Notes: generated by a model from the sequence alone, not told the origin. Counted from the stretch's first letter, positions 7,319 to 15,038 are shown. The stretch is 18,626 nt of DNA from Acidobacteriota bacterium (GCA_005778315.1 SXOW01000190.1:1-18626); one strand, 5' to 3'. Made by a program: numbers and translations.

Positions 7319-7361
7319 TTGGCGTAGCCAAGGACAGGCGAAGGTGCGCTACGATGCGCAC
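7319..7361. repeat. Two short perfect inverted repeats upstream of the SemiSWEET gene
   Basis: TTGGC-GTA-GCCAA (7319-7331) and GTGCGC-TACGAT-GCGCAC (7344-7361) lie 12 bp apart, 50-92 bp before the transporter start. The centre of the second reads TACGAT, a plausible -10 hexamer. They could be operators or leader hairpins. The rest of the 280-nt gap (7131-7410) shows no gene. Confidence 0.35.
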
Positions 7362-7410
7362 TGACTGTCCGAGCACGACGCTGTGCGACGTAGCCCGGAT
7401 TAGCGGCGTC

Positions 7411-7749
7411 ATGTCCAAGGTGGAGTGGCTCGGTATCCTCGCCGGCACGTTGACGACAATCTCGTTCGTGCCGCAGGTCTGGCGGATCTGGCGCCGCAAG
7501 TCCGCCGAGGACGTCTCGCTGGGCATGTTCTCGCTGTTCGCGACCGGCGTGCTGGCCTGGCTGGGTTACGGGATCCTGATCCGCGCCACCCCGATCATCG
7601 TGGCCAACGTGGTCACGCTGATCCTGGCGCTCTGGGTCATCGTGCTGAAGCTGCGCTATCGGATGTTCCGTCAGTTGCGCGCCGCGGAGCCGTCCAGTTC
7701 CATCGACCAGACCTCTCGTTCCCGCTCTCGTCGCCGGGCGCCACGTTGA
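7411..7749 (+). CDS. SemiSWEET-type sugar transporter (MtN3/PQ-loop family)
   Basis: Bacterial SemiSWEETs are three-helix proteins that dimerise to carry sugars such as sucrose across the inner membrane. The product from the ATG at 7411 has 112 aa. TM1 is 'LGILAGTLTTISFVPQVWRI' and contains the PQ motif (Pro-Gln in 'SFVPQV'). TM2 is 'LGMFSLFATGVLAWLGYGIL' and TM3 is 'PIIVANVVTLILALWVIVLK'. The loop 'WRRKSAEDVSLG' is the usual SWEET loop. An upstream in-frame ATG (7354) would add 19 residues that are not SWEET-like, so I prefer 7411 although its ribosome binding site is weak. The Arg/Ser-rich tail after TM3 is cytoplasmic and somewhat long. No sugar-metabolism genes are adjacent, so the substrate is unknown. 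Confidence 0.88.
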   Translation: MSKVEWLGILAGTLTTISFVPQVWRIWRRKSAEDVSLGMFSLFATGVLAWLGYGILIRATPIIVANVVTLILALWVIVLKLRYRMFRQLRAAEPSSSIDQTSRSRSRRRAPR

Positions 7750-7766
7750 ACGCGACGCTCGTCATC

Positions 7767-8174
7767 TCATCTCCATGCGCCGAGGATGGCGCCCATCGCC
7801 GCGAAGGAAACCGCCAGATAACCCCCGTTCACCAGCAGATAACTCCAGGGCCGGCGCTCGAACAAGGCCACCACGCCCAGCCCCATCGCGGCCCAGCCGA
7901 GTCCGGCAGCCACGGCCGCCGCAACGGCAAAGGAAAATGTCGTCTCCGGCCCGGACAGGAACGCGGCCAGGTTGGCCGCCATGACGATACAGAACAGGAA
8001 AGAGACGCCGAAGATCACCGCCGGTGAACCCCGCCTGAGATCCTCCTCGCCGAAGCCGTTGGCGCGCATCCAGATCTTGCCGAAAAGCGCCGGCGAGTAC
8101 CACATCCCGCCGATCAGGAAATTGGCCAACGCCGCCGCGAGAACCGCCCAGAGATTGATACCCGTTGCCGTCAT
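7767..8174 (-). CDS. DUF1761 family membrane protein
   Basis: The 135-aa product consists of four membrane segments: 'LWAVLAAALANFLIGGMWYS' (~8-27), 'VIFGVSFLFCIVMAANLAAF' (~53-72), 'FAVAAAVAAGLGWAAMGLGV' (~82-101) and 'YLLVNGGYLAVSFAAMGAIL' (~112-131). The first segment ending in 'GGMWYSPALFGKIWM' is the recognisable DUF1761 signature. The function of the family is unknown. The start at 8174 has an excellent ribosome binding site (GGAGGGAAGG). The gene lies 81 nt downstream of the AraC-type regulator on the same strand and may be its target or share its transcript. It is convergent with the SemiSWEET gene. Confidence 0.85.
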   Translation of the reverse strand: MTATGINLWAVLAAALANFLIGGMWYSPALFGKIWMRANGFGEEDLRRGSPAVIFGVSFLFCIVMAANLAAFLSGPETTFSFAVAAAVAAGLGWAAMGLGVVALFERRPWSYLLVNGGYLAVSFAAMGAILGAWR

Positions 8175-8255
8175 GACCTTCCCTCCATCAGGTTCGAGTC
8201 CGCCGTCCCCGATGGTAGGGCGGGACGCCGGCGCCGATCTTGGATAAAACGGAAC

Positions 8256-9122
8256 TCAATCGAAGGGCAGGTAGTTCTCGAGCCCGCGATAGGCCGCGAG
8301 ATAGGCCGTCGGAGTCATCCCCGCGAAGTCTTGGAAATCACGGACGAGATGGGACTGGTCATAGTAGCCGTGGTCCAGGGCGACGGCTGCCCAGTCCGGC
8401 TCCCGGACGGCGACGGACTGCAGGGCCGCCGCCGCGAGGGGGTCGGCCGGGCCACACTCACGGGCCACCGCCGACAGCACCTGCTGGAAGCGCCGGATCC
8501 GTCCGTACTGCTTCGGCGACAGCCCGACCCAGCGCTGAAACAGATTCAGCACGTGGCGCTGGCTGTAGCCGATCTCGGCGACCACGTCGGCGACGCGGAT
8601 TCCGGCCGGCGCCAACAGCCTCCCGGTGATGTATTCGATCTCGACGTTGGCCTCCAGGCGGCGGCCGGCGCGCTCGATGAGCCACGCCTCGACGCCCGCC
8701 ATCTTGGTTTCGATCGTTGTCGCGGCGAGGACGCGGTCGCGTAGGGAGGCCGACCCCGAGCCCAGCACGGCGTCCAGCTCATCGACCTGGTCCGTGATCC
8801 CCTCGACGCCGAAGCCGAGGAATGGATAGGCGCCACCGGGGCGAAAGCGAATCACCACCATCGAACTTCCCGGCGCAGCCTCGATGACGATCCAGCGGCG
8901 ACGCATGCCGGAGATCCAGGCCCGGCGGAAGTCGACACCGCGCGAGTGATCGCTGGGGTCGTACATCCGCTTGGGCTCGTCGGTCAGGTCGACGATGATC
9001 TCGACCGCTCCGTCGGGCAGCAGCCGTTCCTTGCTGTGCGTCGGTTGGTAGTCCGCGTAGAAGGTCACCAGCTCGACGAACCTGTCGAGCGGAGGCCCGG
9101 GCCTATGCAGGTGCAACAGCAT
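8256..9122 (-). CDS. AraC-family transcriptional regulator with DUF6597-like N-terminus
   Basis: The product from the ATG at 9122 has 288 aa. The N-terminal domain (~1-140) has the DUF6597 pattern ('FVELVTFYADYQPTHSKERL', 'LLPDGAVEIIVDL', then 'SSMVVIRFRPGGAYPFLGF'), a probable ligand or dimerisation module. The C-terminal half (~180-285) holds the two helix-turn-helices of AraC: 'IRVADVVAEIGYSQRHVLNL' with 'WVGLSPKQYGRIRRFQQVL', and 'DWAAVALDHGYYDQSHLVRD' with 'FAGMTPTAYLAAYR'. A GTG 20 codons upstream (9182) keeps the frame open but adds unrelated residues. No Shine-Dalgarno is present. TACAAT (9134-9129) ends six bases before the ATG, so a leaderless mRNA is likely. The probable partner is the DUF1761 gene downstream; the inducer is unknown. 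Confidence 0.9.
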   Translation of the reverse strand: MLLHLHRPGPPLDRFVELVTFYADYQPTHSKERLLPDGAVEIIVDLTDEPKRMYDPSDHSRGVDFRRAWISGMRRRWIVIEAAPGSSMVVIRFRPGGAYPFLGFGVEGITDQVDELDAVLGSGSASLRDRVLAATTIETKMAGVEAWLIERAGRRLEANVEIEYITGRLLAPAGIRVADVVAEIGYSQRHVLNLFQRWVGLSPKQYGRIRRFQQVLSAVARECGPADPLAAAALQSVAVREPDWAAVALDHGYYDQSHLVRDFQDFAGMTPTAYLAAYRGLENYLPFD

Positions 9123-9128
9123 GCGGGG

Positions 9129-9134
9129 ATTGTA
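9129..9134 (-). promoter_or_regulatory. -10-like TACAAT for a leaderless AraC-type gene
   Basis: On the minus strand TACAAT is followed by CCCCGC and then the ATG (9122). With a start site 6-7 nt after the -10, transcription would begin at the start codon itself. No good -35 is visible at 16-19 nt. Confidence 0.4.
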
Positions 9135-9337
9135 CGCCGCCGGCTCTCTCGCCGAGACCGGTAAGCTGGCATTTCCCCGCACCGCTGGACCCCTTCACCG
9201 GACGCTCGTGGTCGTGCTTCGTGTGCTGAACGACCTGCAAGCGAGGTAGCGACGATATGATTGCCACCGGGGATGGATGACTTGGTGCGTGCGCCGTTCG
9301 CGGTGGCTCGGACTGGCATGGGTTCGTCACTTCTGGC

Positions 9338-9751
9338 ATGACTCGGAAATACTTCGAGCGACTCGTGCGTCAGGCTCTCCGCGGCATCCCGAAACGATTC
9401 CGAGACGAGATGGACAACGTCGTCGTCGTCGTCGACGATCGCCCGTCACCTGAACTCTTGAAGGAGATGGAGGTCGTCCCACCTGATACGTTGTACGGCC
9501 TCTACCAAGGCACGCCGCTTCCGGAACGGGAGTGGACTCATGGCAACGTGCTCCCCGATCAGATCACGATTTACCAGGGGCCGATTGTCGAAGACAGCGA
9601 CGACGAGGCCGACATCATCCGCACGATCGGCGAGACCGTCATCCACGAGTTCGGTCACTACTTCGGTCTCAGTGAGGAGGAGATCGAGGAGATCGAATCC
9701 AGATATTGGCGCGGCGACGCCGATGCGAACGGGCCGGAGGAGAAATCGTGA
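9338..9751 (+). CDS. Small zincin-like metallopeptidase (Zincin_1/DUF1025 family)
   Basis: The 137-aa product has the family opening 'YFERLVRQALRGIPKRFRDE' (5-24), a strand 'VVVVVDDRPSPELL' and the conserved 'LYGLYQGTPLPER' (52-64). It then shows a zinc site His103-Glu104-x-x-His107-x-x-Gly110, followed by Ser-Glu-Glu-Glu ('HEFGHYFGLSEEEIEEIE'), matching the HExxHxxG consensus of these minimal metallopeptidases. There is no signal peptide, so the protein is cytoplasmic; substrates of the family are not known. The start is ATG at 9338 with a poor ribosome binding site. The 215-nt gap to the divergent AraC gene shows no other gene. The product is complete and the active site intact. Confidence 0.9.
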   Translation: MTRKYFERLVRQALRGIPKRFRDEMDNVVVVVDDRPSPELLKEMEVVPPDTLYGLYQGTPLPEREWTHGNVLPDQITIYQGPIVEDSDDEADIIRTIGETVIHEFGHYFGLSEEEIEEIESRYWRGDADANGPEEKS

Positions 9752-9841
9752 TGGCCATGGCGGCATGCGTTCGGTTCAGTCCTTCGTCGGGTCGCGTTGC
9801 GGCAAGCCACCGGTCCATTGAATACTCGCGGTCGAAGAAAC

Positions 9842-10156
9842 ATGATGGGAATCGATTCGAGTGAGCTCATATCGGCGGCCCAGGCGTTTGGTGACAACAC
9901 CGCGCGCGCCGAGCGATTGCTCTGCGGATTGTCGATCGACCAGGTCAACTGGAAGCCAGGGCCTACACAGTGGTCCATAGCCGAGTGTCTGGATCACCTT
10001 GGGGTGACCGCGGGTCGCTACCAGCCCACGTTGCGAGCGGCAATGGAGGTGGGACGCCGTCGCGGCCGCCGCCCGTCGCGCCACGATCAGCCTGAACAGG
10101 GTCCGAATTCGCCGTGGCGCCAGGCTTACATCCACGGATCTGAGCGCAGGCTGTGA
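9842..10156 (+). pseudogene. Truncated DinB-like (DinB_2) protein
   Basis: The frame from the ATG at 9842 encodes 104 aa. Residues 1-~76 match the N-terminal half of DinB-superfamily proteins: 'AFGDNTARAERLLCGLSIDQ', then 'VNWKPGPTQWSIAECLDHLG' with the metal-ligand His of 'CLDHL', then 'GRYQPTLRAAMEVGRRRG'. Normal members have about 160-180 aa with more helices and metal-binding His residues. Here family similarity stops near 10060 and an unrelated basic tail follows to the stop at 10154-10156. I find no continuation of the DinB fold in the other frames, so a deletion or recombination is likelier than a simple frameshift. The stop overlaps the GTG start of the YdeI-like gene. It is probably non-functional. 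Confidence 0.7.
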
Positions 10157-10740
10157 CGCAACCTACCTTCTTCGCAACCCTGGCTCACTTCCGAGAGTGG
10201 TTGGAGAAGCACCACACGATCAAGACCGAACTCATTGTCGGTTACTACAAAAAGGCCACCGGCAAGCCCTCCATCACGTGGCCTGAGTCCGTCGAACAGG
10301 CGTTGTGCTTTGGTTGGATCGACGGCATTCGAAGAAATCTTGACGATGAGCGCTACACCATTCGCTTCACACCGCGCAGGCCAGGCAGCGTTTGGAGCGG
10401 AGTGAACCTAAAACTCATCACGACGTTGAAGAAGGCCGGTCTCATGACTCCAGAAGGCCTCAAGGTCTATGACAACCGCAAAACCGATCACCCCTACTAT
10501 GCCTATGAGCAGAACCGAGTTGTGCCGTTAAGCAAGGAGTTCGAAGCAACTTTCAAGAAGAACAAGAAAGCCTGGACCTACTTTCAAACTCAACGACTTT
10601 CATATCGCCGGCCATGCACGCGTTGGGTGATGAGCGCTAGACAACAAGCAACTCGAGAGCGCAGGCTCGGGCTATTGATCGAGAGTTCGGCCCGCCACGA
10701 ATGGATGCCCCAAATGCTGTGGGGAAAGAAATCCACATGA
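10153..10740 (+). CDS. YdeI/OmdA (bacteriocin-protection) family protein
   Basis: The 195-aa product matches the YdeI/OmpD-associated family over its whole length: 'FFATLAHFREWLEKHHTIKT', 'LIVGYYKKATGKPSITWPES', 'VEQALCFGWIDGIRRNLDDE', 'YTIRFTPRRPGSVWSGVN', and the C-terminal 'YRRPCTRWVMSARQQATRER' with 'RRLGLLIESSA'. The family is linked to stress and antimicrobial-peptide resistance in enteric bacteria, but the molecular function is not established. The start is GTG at 10153, overlapping the stop of the DinB fragment; no ATG precedes the conserved 'TFFAT'. Counting by eye, 10201-10560 is 190/360 G+C (53%), against about 70% in the permease gene downstream, which suggests recent acquisition. 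It is cytoplasmic with no membrane segment. Confidence 0.87.
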   Translation: MTQPTFFATLAHFREWLEKHHTIKTELIVGYYKKATGKPSITWPESVEQALCFGWIDGIRRNLDDERYTIRFTPRRPGSVWSGVNLKLITTLKKAGLMTPEGLKVYDNRKTDHPYYAYEQNRVVPLSKEFEATFKKNKKAWTYFQTQRLSYRRPCTRWVMSARQQATRERRLGLLIESSARHEWMPQMLWGKKST

Positions 10741-10760
10741 CTCGCCAGGATACGCACAGC

Positions 10761-10798
10761 ACGAAGGCGAGCCAAGTGCTCGTGTCGGCGGCAATCAT
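10761..10798 (-). pseudogene. Remnant of a VapC-like PIN-domain toxin gene (N-terminal end)
   Basis: On the minus strand the ATG at 10798 opens 'MIAADTSTWLAF', the N-terminal strand of PIN-domain ribonucleases (VapC type) with the first acidic residue Asp5. After these dozen residues family resemblance ends ('VLCVSWRVMW...') and no PIN domain follows. A second minus-strand frame ends with TGA at 10795-10797, overlapping this ATG as ATGA, the usual VapBC coupling. That frame reads '...RGRVKFNRALERLKADR' but is interrupted by a TAG at 10849-10851 and I cannot confirm an antitoxin family. The simplest reading is a toxin-antitoxin locus cut by the event that placed the YdeI-like gene here. Confidence 0.4.
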
Positions 10799-10939
10799 CG
10801 GTCGGCCTTGAGTCGTTCGAGCGCTCGGTTGAACTTGACCCGGCCCCGCTACTGTCGAAGCCGCGCGCAGGCCTGCCTGGCGGCCACCAGGTTGAGTCCC
10901 GGCCGTACGGTCTGTGTCCCTCGAGCAGACCGCTGCCGC

Positions 10940-10945
10940 TATAAT
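10940..10945 (+). promoter_or_regulatory. TATAAT -10 element upstream of the ADOP permease
   Basis: A perfect TATAAT lies 68 bp before the permease ATG, in GC-rich DNA where such a hexamer is rare. No good -35 is present at 16-18 nt, so the promoter may need an activator. Predicted leader about 60 nt. Confidence 0.4.
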
Positions 10946-11013
10946 CGGGCCTCTCGCCAAACACCAGGACCTTGCGTCCCGGCCCACGGGCGACAGCGAA
11001 TCGAGTAGCAGCG

Positions 11014-13452
11014 ATGCTGGATCAGTGGCGCGCGAACCTTCGCCTGGCCTGCCGCCGACTCGTCGGCGGGAACGCATCGACGAGCGTGGCGGTGCTCACG
11101 CTGGCGCTGGCGTCCTCGGGTGTCACGGTGATGTTCGCGCTGGTGCAGGGGGTGCTGCTGCGCCCGCTCCCGGTCCACGACCCGCATCGAGTGGTGGTGG
11201 CATGGAAGGAGCTGCGAGCGTCCGGCTTCACGCATTTCCCGTTCGGCGACACCGAGATCGAGGAGGTCGGTCGCGAGAGCCGGCTGTTCGAAGATGTCGC
11301 CGGCGTGACGCGCAACGGCGTGAGCCGCACGGTGGTCACCGTCGACGGTGTGTCGAGCTACGTACTCGGGGCGCTGGTGACGGGCGGCTTCTTCGACGTG
11401 CTCGGGGTTGAGCCGGTCCTGGGCCGGAAGATCACCCGGGAGGACGATGTGGACGGGGCGGCGCCCGTCACCGTGATCAGTCACGGGTTGTGGCGCCGTA
11501 TGTACGGCGGCGCGCCCGACGTGCTCGGACAGCGCGTGACCCTGGATGAGCGGCCGGTCACGATCGTCGGCGTGATGCCGCCCGGGCTCGACTATCCGGT
11601 CGGGGCCGAGATGTGGCGCACGACGCGGTCGGTGCGAGCGAGCGCCCCCTTCGCCGACGCGGCGCGACGGGAAGTGGACCTGATCGGAAGACTGGGCCGC
11701 GGCGTGACCCTGGACCAGGCGACCGACGAGCTGGCCGGCCTCACGCGCCGGCTCGAGGCGACGGCGCCGCCGGGCGCGCCGCGGGGGCTCACGCCGGTCG
11801 TCGGTCTGCTCCATGACGTGGTCGTCGGCGACAACCGACCGGCGCTGCGCGCGCTCTTTGTCGCCGTGGCCCTCGTCTGGCTCATCGGCACACTCAACGT
11901 AGCGAACCTGATGCTGATCCGGGGGGAAGCGCGGCGATCCGAACTCGCGGTGCGCCGGGCGTTGGGTGCGAGCGACGCCACCATCCTGGGCCAGTTTCTG
12001 GCGGAGAGTGTGCTGCTGGGACTGGTCGCGAGTCTCGCGGGCCTGTTCCTGGCCCGGTGGAGCCTGCCCGCGTTGCTGGCGCTGGCCGCAGACCGACTGC
12101 CGCGTGTCGACTCGATACAGGTCGATACCTCCGTCATCCTGTTTGCCGCCGCGCTGACGCTGGTGACGACGATTCTGGTGGGGTTGGTCCCAGCGCTCTC
12201 GGTGCGCGCCGATCTGATGTCGCTGCTGCGCGGCACCGGGCGTGGTGTCGGCGGCCTGGGCGGCAGGGTCTCTCGGCGTGGTCGCCAGGCGCTGGTGGTG
12301 GCGCAGGTGGCCCTGGCGGTCATGGTGGTGGCCGCGGCGGGCCTGGTCATGGATGGGCTGGTCCGGTTGCAGCAGGTGGACACCGGCGTGGCGGACGGGC
12401 GGCTGGTGTTCGTCGAGCTGTCCTTGCCGTCGGCCTATGCCGACGCTCGCCGGCATGCGCACTTCCTCGACCAGGTGATCCTGACGCTGGAGGCGGCGCC
12501 CGGCGTCGCCTCGGTCACCGCGGTCAACCACGCCCCGTTCTCCGGGCAGGGGTGGGATGTCCCGACCTTCACCGCCGAAGGGCAGACGGCAGCACAGGCG
12601 GCCGAGAATCCTTCGCTGAACCTGGAGTCGGTGGACACGGGTTACTTCGACACGCTCGCCGTGGCACTGGTGGCGGGGCGGCACTTCACCGAGGGGGACC
12701 GGACGGACACGCCGGAGGTGGCGATCATTAGCGAGGACGTGGCCGCCCGCACCTGGCCAGGCGAGGATCCGCTGGGACGGCGCCTCAAGATGGGCGCCCC
12801 CGACTCGCCGGACGTGTGGCGGACCGTGGTGGGTGTCGCCGCCGCCACCCGTTACCGCGACCTCGATGCGGACCGGCCCACGCTGTATCTGCCGGCCCGG
12901 CAGTTTCTGGACACGGCGACGCTGCTGGTGCTCCACACCACCACGCCCCTCGACCAGGTGGCGGCGATGGCTCGCGACCGGCTGTCACAGGTGGCCCCGG
13001 AGGTCGCGGTGATGCGGGTCGTGCCGTTCAGCGAGATGTTGGACCGGCCGCTCGCGCGTCCGCGATTCCAGGCCGTTCTGCTCGGGGTCTTCGCAGCCGC
13101 GGCGCTGATGCTGGCGACGATCTGTCTCTATTCGGTGCTGGCCGTCTTCGTCCGGCAGCGCGACGTCGAGATCGGCGTGCGTGTGGCGCTGGGGGCCACG
13201 GGCGCGCACGTGCGGCGGCTGGTGGTCGGTGAGGGTCTCCGGCTGAGTGCGTTGGGGGCGGTCGTTGGTGTGGCCGGCGCCACCACCGCGACCCGTGTCC
13301 TCGGTGCTGCTCTGGTCGAGCTGCCCGCCGCGCAGCCCTCGATCTGGGGCGCGGCGGCGGCCGTGCTGATGGCCGCCTCTCTGTTGGCGTCGTATGTCCC
13401 GACGCGGCGGGCCCTGCGCGTCGACCCCGCGAGGCTGCTGCGGTCCGAATGA
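11014..13452 (+). CDS. Orphan duplicated ABC permease (ADOP type, MacB/FtsX-like)
   Basis: The 812-aa product is built from two MacB_PCD-FtsX units in one chain, as in the 'acidobacterial duplicated orphan permease' group. TM1 lies near residues 25-48 ('VAVLTLALASSGVTVMFALV'). The first periplasmic domain carries 'LLRPLPVHDPHRVVV' and 'GGFFDVLGVEPVLGR'. The first FtsX block starts near 277 ('LFVAVALVWLIGTLNVANLM', then 'SELAVRRALGAS'). The second unit starts near 425 ('RQALVVAQVALAVMVVAAAG') and ends with a second FtsX block near 687-812 ('VEIGVRVALGATGAHVRRLV', '...PTRRALRVDPARLLRSE'). The ATG at 11014 is preferred over a TTG at 10972; the ribosome binding site is weak. No ATPase or PadR-type regulator gene is adjacent. 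The role is unknown, possibly export or envelope stress. Confidence 0.92.
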   Translation: MLDQWRANLRLACRRLVGGNASTSVAVLTLALASSGVTVMFALVQGVLLRPLPVHDPHRVVVAWKELRASGFTHFPFGDTEIEEVGRESRLFEDVAGVTRNGVSRTVVTVDGVSSYVLGALVTGGFFDVLGVEPVLGRKITREDDVDGAAPVTVISHGLWRRMYGGAPDVLGQRVTLDERPVTIVGVMPPGLDYPVGAEMWRTTRSVRASAPFADAARREVDLIGRLGRGVTLDQATDELAGLTRRLEATAPPGAPRGLTPVVGLLHDVVVGDNRPALRALFVAVALVWLIGTLNVANLMLIRGEARRSELAVRRALGASDATILGQFLAESVLLGLVASLAGLFLARWSLPALLALAADRLPRVDSIQVDTSVILFAAALTLVTTILVGLVPALSVRADLMSLLRGTGRGVGGLGGRVSRRGRQALVVAQVALAVMVVAAAGLVMDGLVRLQQVDTGVADGRLVFVELSLPSAYADARRHAHFLDQVILTLEAAPGVASVTAVNHAPFSGQGWDVPTFTAEGQTAAQAAENPSLNLESVDTGYFDTLAVALVAGRHFTEGDRTDTPEVAIISEDVAARTWPGEDPLGRRLKMGAPDSPDVWRTVVGVAAATRYRDLDADRPTLYLPARQFLDTATLLVLHTTTPLDQVAAMARDRLSQVAPEVAVMRVVPFSEMLDRPLARPRFQAVLLGVFAAAALMLATICLYSVLAVFVRQRDVEIGVRVALGATGAHVRRLVVGEGLRLSALGAVVGVAGATTATRVLGAALVELPAAQPSIWGAAAAVLMAASLLASYVPTRRALRVDPARLLRSE

Positions 13453-13468
13453 TAGCCCGGCGGGGCTA
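13453..13468 (+). terminator. Hairpin directly after the ADOP permease stop
   Basis: TAGCCC-GGCG-GGGCTA is a perfect 6-bp stem with a 4-nt loop starting at the base after the stop codon. No T-run follows, so it may be a weak terminator or an mRNA 3'-end stabiliser. Confidence 0.35.
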
Positions 13469-13534
13469 CGGTCGGCGGTGGCCATCACCGCAGGAGCGAC
13501 GCCACGATCATCCGCACCCCAAGGAGGGTAATCA

Positions 13535-13610
13535 GACCTTTCAGGCACCGCCGCCGCGCCACGTCAGGGACAGGCCCCGCAATCTTCACGCACACCGGGG
13601 ACTACTGCCC
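13535..13610. repeat. Possible REP-like intergenic repeat between convergent genes
   Basis: The gap between the permease and the facing secreted-protein gene contains 'GGGACAGGCCCCG' (13567-13579) and 'CACCGGGGACTACTGCCC' (13593-13610), phrases like the GGGGACAGGCACC units of REP-type repeats. The symmetry is imperfect and only one copy is in the window, so this is a suggestion. Confidence 0.2.
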
Positions 13611-14635
13611 TTCCGTCTCGGTCTGGGCGGCGGCGTCGAGAAAGCGCTGCCCGCTCAGGGTGCCAGGCACCGCGTGGTTGCCCTCGTGGCAGGCGTACTC
13701 GAACATCTGGACCCGGGCTCGGCCGTCAGCGGCATCTGGATGGTCCACGGCGCTGTGTACACGTTCGGATCCTCGATCTGGACCGTCCAGATGATGGTGG
13801 ACTCTGAGACGCGCTCGAACCGCTCCATCACGTGCAGCGCCTTGCTGGTCGGAATGCCCTTGAGGCGGCCACCGGCGCCACTCGACGCAATCCAGCCCCG
13901 GTTGTGGAAGTTCTTCGACTCGACCACCAGCGCGTCCCCGTCCCAATGCGCGCGCGAGTCACCCATCCATTGACGGATGCGGTCATCGACAAAGGGCGTA
14001 TCGGACACCGGGATGATCCGGACGTCGTGGATCATCTCGTGGTAGATCACGACATGATCGGGTGTCTGCACGATGTTGTAGGCGTTGTTGTAGCCGGCCG
14101 GCAGCATCGAGCCCGGAACCCCGCGCGATAGGCAGCGATCCCAGACACTGAGGTGCTGATAGTGGTCGCCCTCGTTCGCGAGGTTGTAGGCCTTCATGTC
14201 CAGCGCCCACTGCTTGACCGGCGCCCGGCCGTCCGGGGGGTCGACGACGAACGAGGTCTGCCCGGTCGACAGCACGGTGTCCCCCGAGTCGAGCCAATAG
14301 CTGCCGTAACCGCCCACGTTGCGCCCGGCCTCGGTCCGCTGGGCCGGCGCCGCGTCCTGCTCCGCGGAGTTGATGGCCCGCTGCTGGTTCAGGCCCGCCA
14401 TCTCTTCGTCGGAAAGAAACGCACGGCTCTCATTGGCCGGCCGTTCGATCGGCGTGATCGTCTTGTTGCCCCAGATGCCCTGCAGATCCGGCTGTCCGTC
14501 AGGGGTACGCGGCGTCGTCCAGTTGGGGTCGATGACCCTCTCAACCTGGGCCATGGCCGGCACGGCGCCCAGCAGCCCGCAGATCAGCACGAGAGCGACA
14601 GGGGCGAACGACCGCGAGTGTGTACGTTTCTGCAT
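13602..14635 (-). pseudogene. Secreted 'DGQPDLQGIW' protein gene with a 1-nt frameshift near the 3' end
   Basis: The gene starts at ATG 14635 with AGGAG (14644-14648) upstream and encodes a signal peptide ('SFAPVALVLICGLLGAVPAM' then AQ). A secreted domain follows with 'TPDGQPDLQGIWGNKTITPI', 'CLSRGVPGSMLPAGYNNAYN', 'HVVIYHEMIHDVRIIPV', 'SRAHWDGDALVVESKNFHNR' and 'VMERFERVSESTIIWTVQI'. This is a conserved family of unknown function frequent in Acidobacteriota-like genomes. After 'MPLTAEPG' the frame goes wrong and stops at 13655. One base lost near 13711-13718, at a CCCGGG run, restores 'VQMFEYACHEGNHAVPGTLS' and ends at the TAG at 13602. The true product would be about 344 aa. It may be a real mutation or a sequencing error. 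Confidence 0.8.
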
Positions 14636-15038
14636 GACGATGCTCCTTGTTTGGTCCGCACGCGGCGCGGAGCCGCACGATCGCGCCGGCCGTGGGGCGT
14701 GTGCCCTCCAAGAGATAATGACCCCCTTCACTCTAGCGGCACAGGCCGCGGCAAGGCAAGGGGTCGTCGCCCCGTTGGCCGCCGCGTCGGCGCCTGTCGT
14801 GGACCCGATCTACTGGCCATTGGGCGGCAAACGTCGCGTCCCGCAGCGGTCCTTACCACATGGCAATATCGGCGCCGTCAGCGATTTACGTCCACCGGTC
14901 AAAGCGCATGGCGCGGCATCAGCCGCTGGGCGCAGCCGTGCGTTCGACCATCTAATCAATACTGGTTGGGCGGACCCACTTCACGGACGAGCCGGGACCG
15001 CACACAGTACGTTGCTCGCCAATACCTGGCTCAACTGA
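14636..15038. other. 403-nt interval without a recognisable gene
   Basis: The first part must hold the promoter of the minus-strand secreted-protein gene (ribosome binding site at 14644-14648). From about 14740 to 15038 open frames occur in several phases, but none resembles a known family. The 5' part of the glycosyltransferase should lie here and does not. Confidence 0.5.

Noticed and set aside
8191..8203. T-arm-like GGTTCGAGTCC suggesting a tRNA
   Set aside because: The flanking bases do not form a T stem and no anticodon or acceptor stem fits; it lies in the leader of the DUF1761 gene.
9418..9438. GTC-type trinucleotide run
   Set aside because: It encodes the Val/Asp strand of the metallopeptidase and is short; no sign of a contingency locus.
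10939..12936. 665-codon open frame on the minus strand
   Set aside because: It is antisense to the well-supported permease gene, is rich in His/Arg/Gln as expected of a GC-rich shadow frame, and shows no domain.
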